Source: Bacteroidales bacterium (GTDB lineage Bacteria; Bacteroidota; Bacteroidia; Bacteroidales; VadinHA17). From it: a DNA stretch of 44,149 nt. Below are positions 42,405-44,149 of the stretch, piece by piece. Where the stretch lies: assembly GCA_022865305.1 (NCBI GenBank), contig JALHSP010000152.1, forward strand, positions 1-44,149, read 5' to 3'. The translations under genes were made by a program, and so were the position numbers. Under the pieces are notes generated by a model. That model did no database searches. It was not told the DNA's origin and was given only the letters and a program-made list of their open reading frames with translations. The stretch's first letter is position 1; every line of letters starts with the position of its first letter.

Positions 42405-44149
42405 ATGAAGCATTTTTTACACCATATTAAAAACCTTCTTCAATTTTCTTTATTGCTCTATGCACTGACAGGGATCAGTAATTACGGATTTGGGCAGGCT
42501 GCCGGCGATTACCGGACAGCAGCTACAGGTAACTGGAACGCAATTGCTACGTGGGAAACTTATAATGGAACTGCCTGGGTTGCAGCTTCTTCCACACCAA
42601 CCAGTGCAAACGGCGTTATTACTATACTAAACGGGCATACTGTAACTGTAACCGCATCCAATACGGTCGACCAAGTCATCATTGATGCAGGTGGACAGGT
42701 AACTGTCAACGCAGGACAGACATTAACGATTGCCAACGGAACAGGCACTGATATGACAGTGAATGGTACGCTGGTTAATTCCGGAACTATCACTACCACC
42801 GGGACACTGGCATTTGGCGCCGGATCAACCTACCAGCATACCCGGGACGGGGGAACAATTCCAACCGCTACATGGAATACTGCTTCAAACTGTAATATTA
42901 CAGGTGTCACCAATACCATCCCAACTGGTTTCAATCGAACATTTGGAAACTTTACATGGAATTGTACTGGGCATGTTGGAAATCTCTACATGGAATCCAA
43001 TATCACTATTGCAGGTAATTTTACGGTTTCAGGAACCGGAACTCCAATCGATCCAAATACTCAATCCCTTCGTATGTCGAATACAGGTGCTGGTTACACA
43101 ATGACAGTGACTGGAAATGTTTTAATTGACAATAATGCTACTTTCAAAATGAACAATAGCACTGGTTCCTGCACAATGAATGTAGGTGGAAATTTCACAC
43201 TGAACAGTGGAAATTTTACCATTGTTACCGGAGCGGCTAATTCTACATTATCAGTTACAGGCGATGTGAGTATTTTAGGAGGGACATTAGGCATGCATGA
43301 AGATGCCAGTGCGACAGTTGGGACCTTGAATGTTGGTAGAAACTTTACTCTTTCAGGCGGTACAATTACGGAAACAAGTTCCGGTACAGGTGCCATCAAT
43401 TTTAACCGAACCGGTACCCAAACTTACTTAAAAACAGGAGGGACAATTTCAAATACTATAAACTTCACGGTCAACAGTGGATCCACCTTAGATGTTGGGA
43501 CAAGCCTGATAGACGGAAGTAGCGGCACATTCACCCTCAGCTCAGGTGCAGGAATTATTACTGCTCATGCTCAGGGGCTTTCATCAACAGCAGGAACAGG
43601 CAGTATTCAGGTTACCGGAACAAAAACATTCAGCAGTGGCGCCAATTATACTTATAACGGAACATCGAGTCAGGTCACTGGAAACGGGCTCACAGGTGCC
43701 AATAACCTGATAATTAGTAATAATACAGGCGTAGCACTTACCAGCAGCACAACCATTGCCGGAACTTTAACATTAACAGCTGGCGCATTATCAATTGGAG
43801 CAAATACCCTCACATTAAACGGACCAACCATTGCCGGAACACCTGCAAATTTAGTAACAACAGCAACCTCAAGCCTTATATTTGGCGGGACAACAGCCGG
43901 CGTATTGATACCAACCAGTGTCGTAGCTTTAAATGGCCTTTCAATAACCAATACAAGTATTGTTACTTTGCAAAGTGCGCTTACTGTAAGCGGAACATTC
44001 AATCCTGCCGGTGCCGGTTTATCCATTGGGGCAAACACATTAACACTTAATGGTCAGATAAATTGTGGAACTCTCGCAGGAGGCGCAACTTCCAATATTA
44101 TTATTGGTGGTGCCGGCACAGCAAACCTATCGGCAGTGACGTTAAATAA
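42405..44149 (+). CDS. Large beta-strand-repeat surface protein (partial, 3' end outside window)
   Basis: An open frame runs from ATG 42405 to the window edge (581 codons, no stop). It begins with a signal peptide (about 30 residues, ISNYGFGQ) and the module YRTAATGNWNAIATWETYNG, common at the start of Bacteroidota adhesins. The remainder is Thr/Gly/Asn/Ser-rich repeated beta-strand sequence (VTVNAGQTLTI, GNFTVSG, GGNFTLNSGNFTI). The segment LSIGANTLTLNG occurs at 43788 and again at 44019, 231 bases (77 codons) apart. Such proteins are long surface fibres usually exported by T9SS, but the C-terminus is not visible. It follows the DUF4402/chaperone genes by 75 bases, so a shared surface structure is plausible. 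Confidence 0.82.
   Translation, partial: MKHFLHHIKNLLQFSLLLYALTGISNYGFGQAAGDYRTAATGNWNAIATWETYNGTAWVAASSTPTSANGVITILNGHTVTVTASNTVDQVIIDAGGQVTVNAGQTLTIANGTGTDMTVNGTLVNSGTITTTGTLAFGAGSTYQHTRDGGTIPTATWNTASNCNITGVTNTIPTGFNRTFGNFTWNCTGHVGNLYMESNITIAGNFTVSGTGTPIDPNTQSLRMSNTGAGYTMTVTGNVLIDNNATFKMNNSTGSCTMNVGGNFTLNSGNFTIVTGAANSTLSVTGDVSILGGTLGMHEDASATVGTLNVGRNFTLSGGTITETSSGTGAINFNRTGTQTYLKTGGTISNTINFTVNSGSTLDVGTSLIDGSSGTFTLSSGAGIITAHAQGLSSTAGTGSIQVTGTKTFSSGANYTYNGTSSQVTGNGLTGANNLIISNNTGVALTSSTTIAGTLTLTAGALSIGANTLTLNGPTIAGTPANLVTTATSSLIFGGTTAGVLIPTSVVALNGLSITNTSIVTLQSALTVSGTFNPAGAGLSIGANTLTLNGQINCGTLAGGATSNIIIGGAGTANLSAVTLN

Overview
The window is chromosomal DNA from a member of the Bacteroidota. The evidence is a SusC/SusD/SusE-type glycan uptake operon, a type IX secretion (T9SS) C-terminal tail on an amylase, a LytS/LytTR pair with TPR repeats, promoter boxes of the Bacteroidota type (TAnnTTTG) before several genes, and almost no Shine-Dalgarno sequences. 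I see no rRNA, tRNA, CRISPR array, transposase, integrase or phage gene. The genus cannot be fixed from the sequence; an environmental, polysaccharide-degrading Bacteroidota is the safest reading.

Left part (1-13541): a minus-strand pair encodes a five-heme cytochrome c and a heme-bearing outer-membrane barrel protein. On the plus strand follow a DNA photolyase, a lipocalin, a GH16 endo-beta-glucanase, a DAK2-DegV fusion resembling fatty-acid kinase subunits FakA and FakB joined together, a DUF1295 membrane enzyme, a TPR histidine kinase with its LytTR response regulator, an OmpA-type envelope protein and a small secreted protein.

Middle (13542-20734): a decayed CE15 glucuronoyl-esterase-like gene on the minus strand (two internal deletions, nucleophile region lost), then a plus-strand cluster of a GH106-like glycosidase, a GH78 alpha-L-rhamnosidase and a secreted FAD-dependent oxidoreductase. 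A block of four hairpins separates the last two. The theme is rhamnose- and uronate-containing plant polysaccharides.

Central locus (20778-39849): an alpha-glucan (starch/maltodextrin) utilization locus. A LacI-family regulator is followed by plus-strand susC, susD, a susE-like binding protein, a GH53 endo-beta-1,4-galactanase and a T9SS-exported GH13 amylase. Facing these is a minus-strand operon for a maltose-type MFS transporter, beta-phosphoglucomutase, GH65 maltose phosphorylase and two lipoprotein GH13 enzymes. The same 13-base sequence, containing a CAAACG palindrome, lies before susC and before the MFS gene. In the second case it overlaps the -33 box, so one LacI protein probably controls both arms. 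The logic is surface hydrolysis and capture, TonB-dependent import, periplasmic cleavage, import of maltose, then phosphorolysis to glucose and beta-glucose-1-phosphate, which is converted to glucose-6-phosphate. The GH53 enzyme (beta-galactan) is the odd member.

Right end (40329-44149): two DUF4402 secreted proteins resembling pilin or spore-coat-U subunits, a PapD-like periplasmic chaperone, and the first 581 codons of a large beta-strand-repeat adhesin that runs off the window. No usher is visible. This is the least understood part of the window and the best candidate for an undescribed surface-assembly system.
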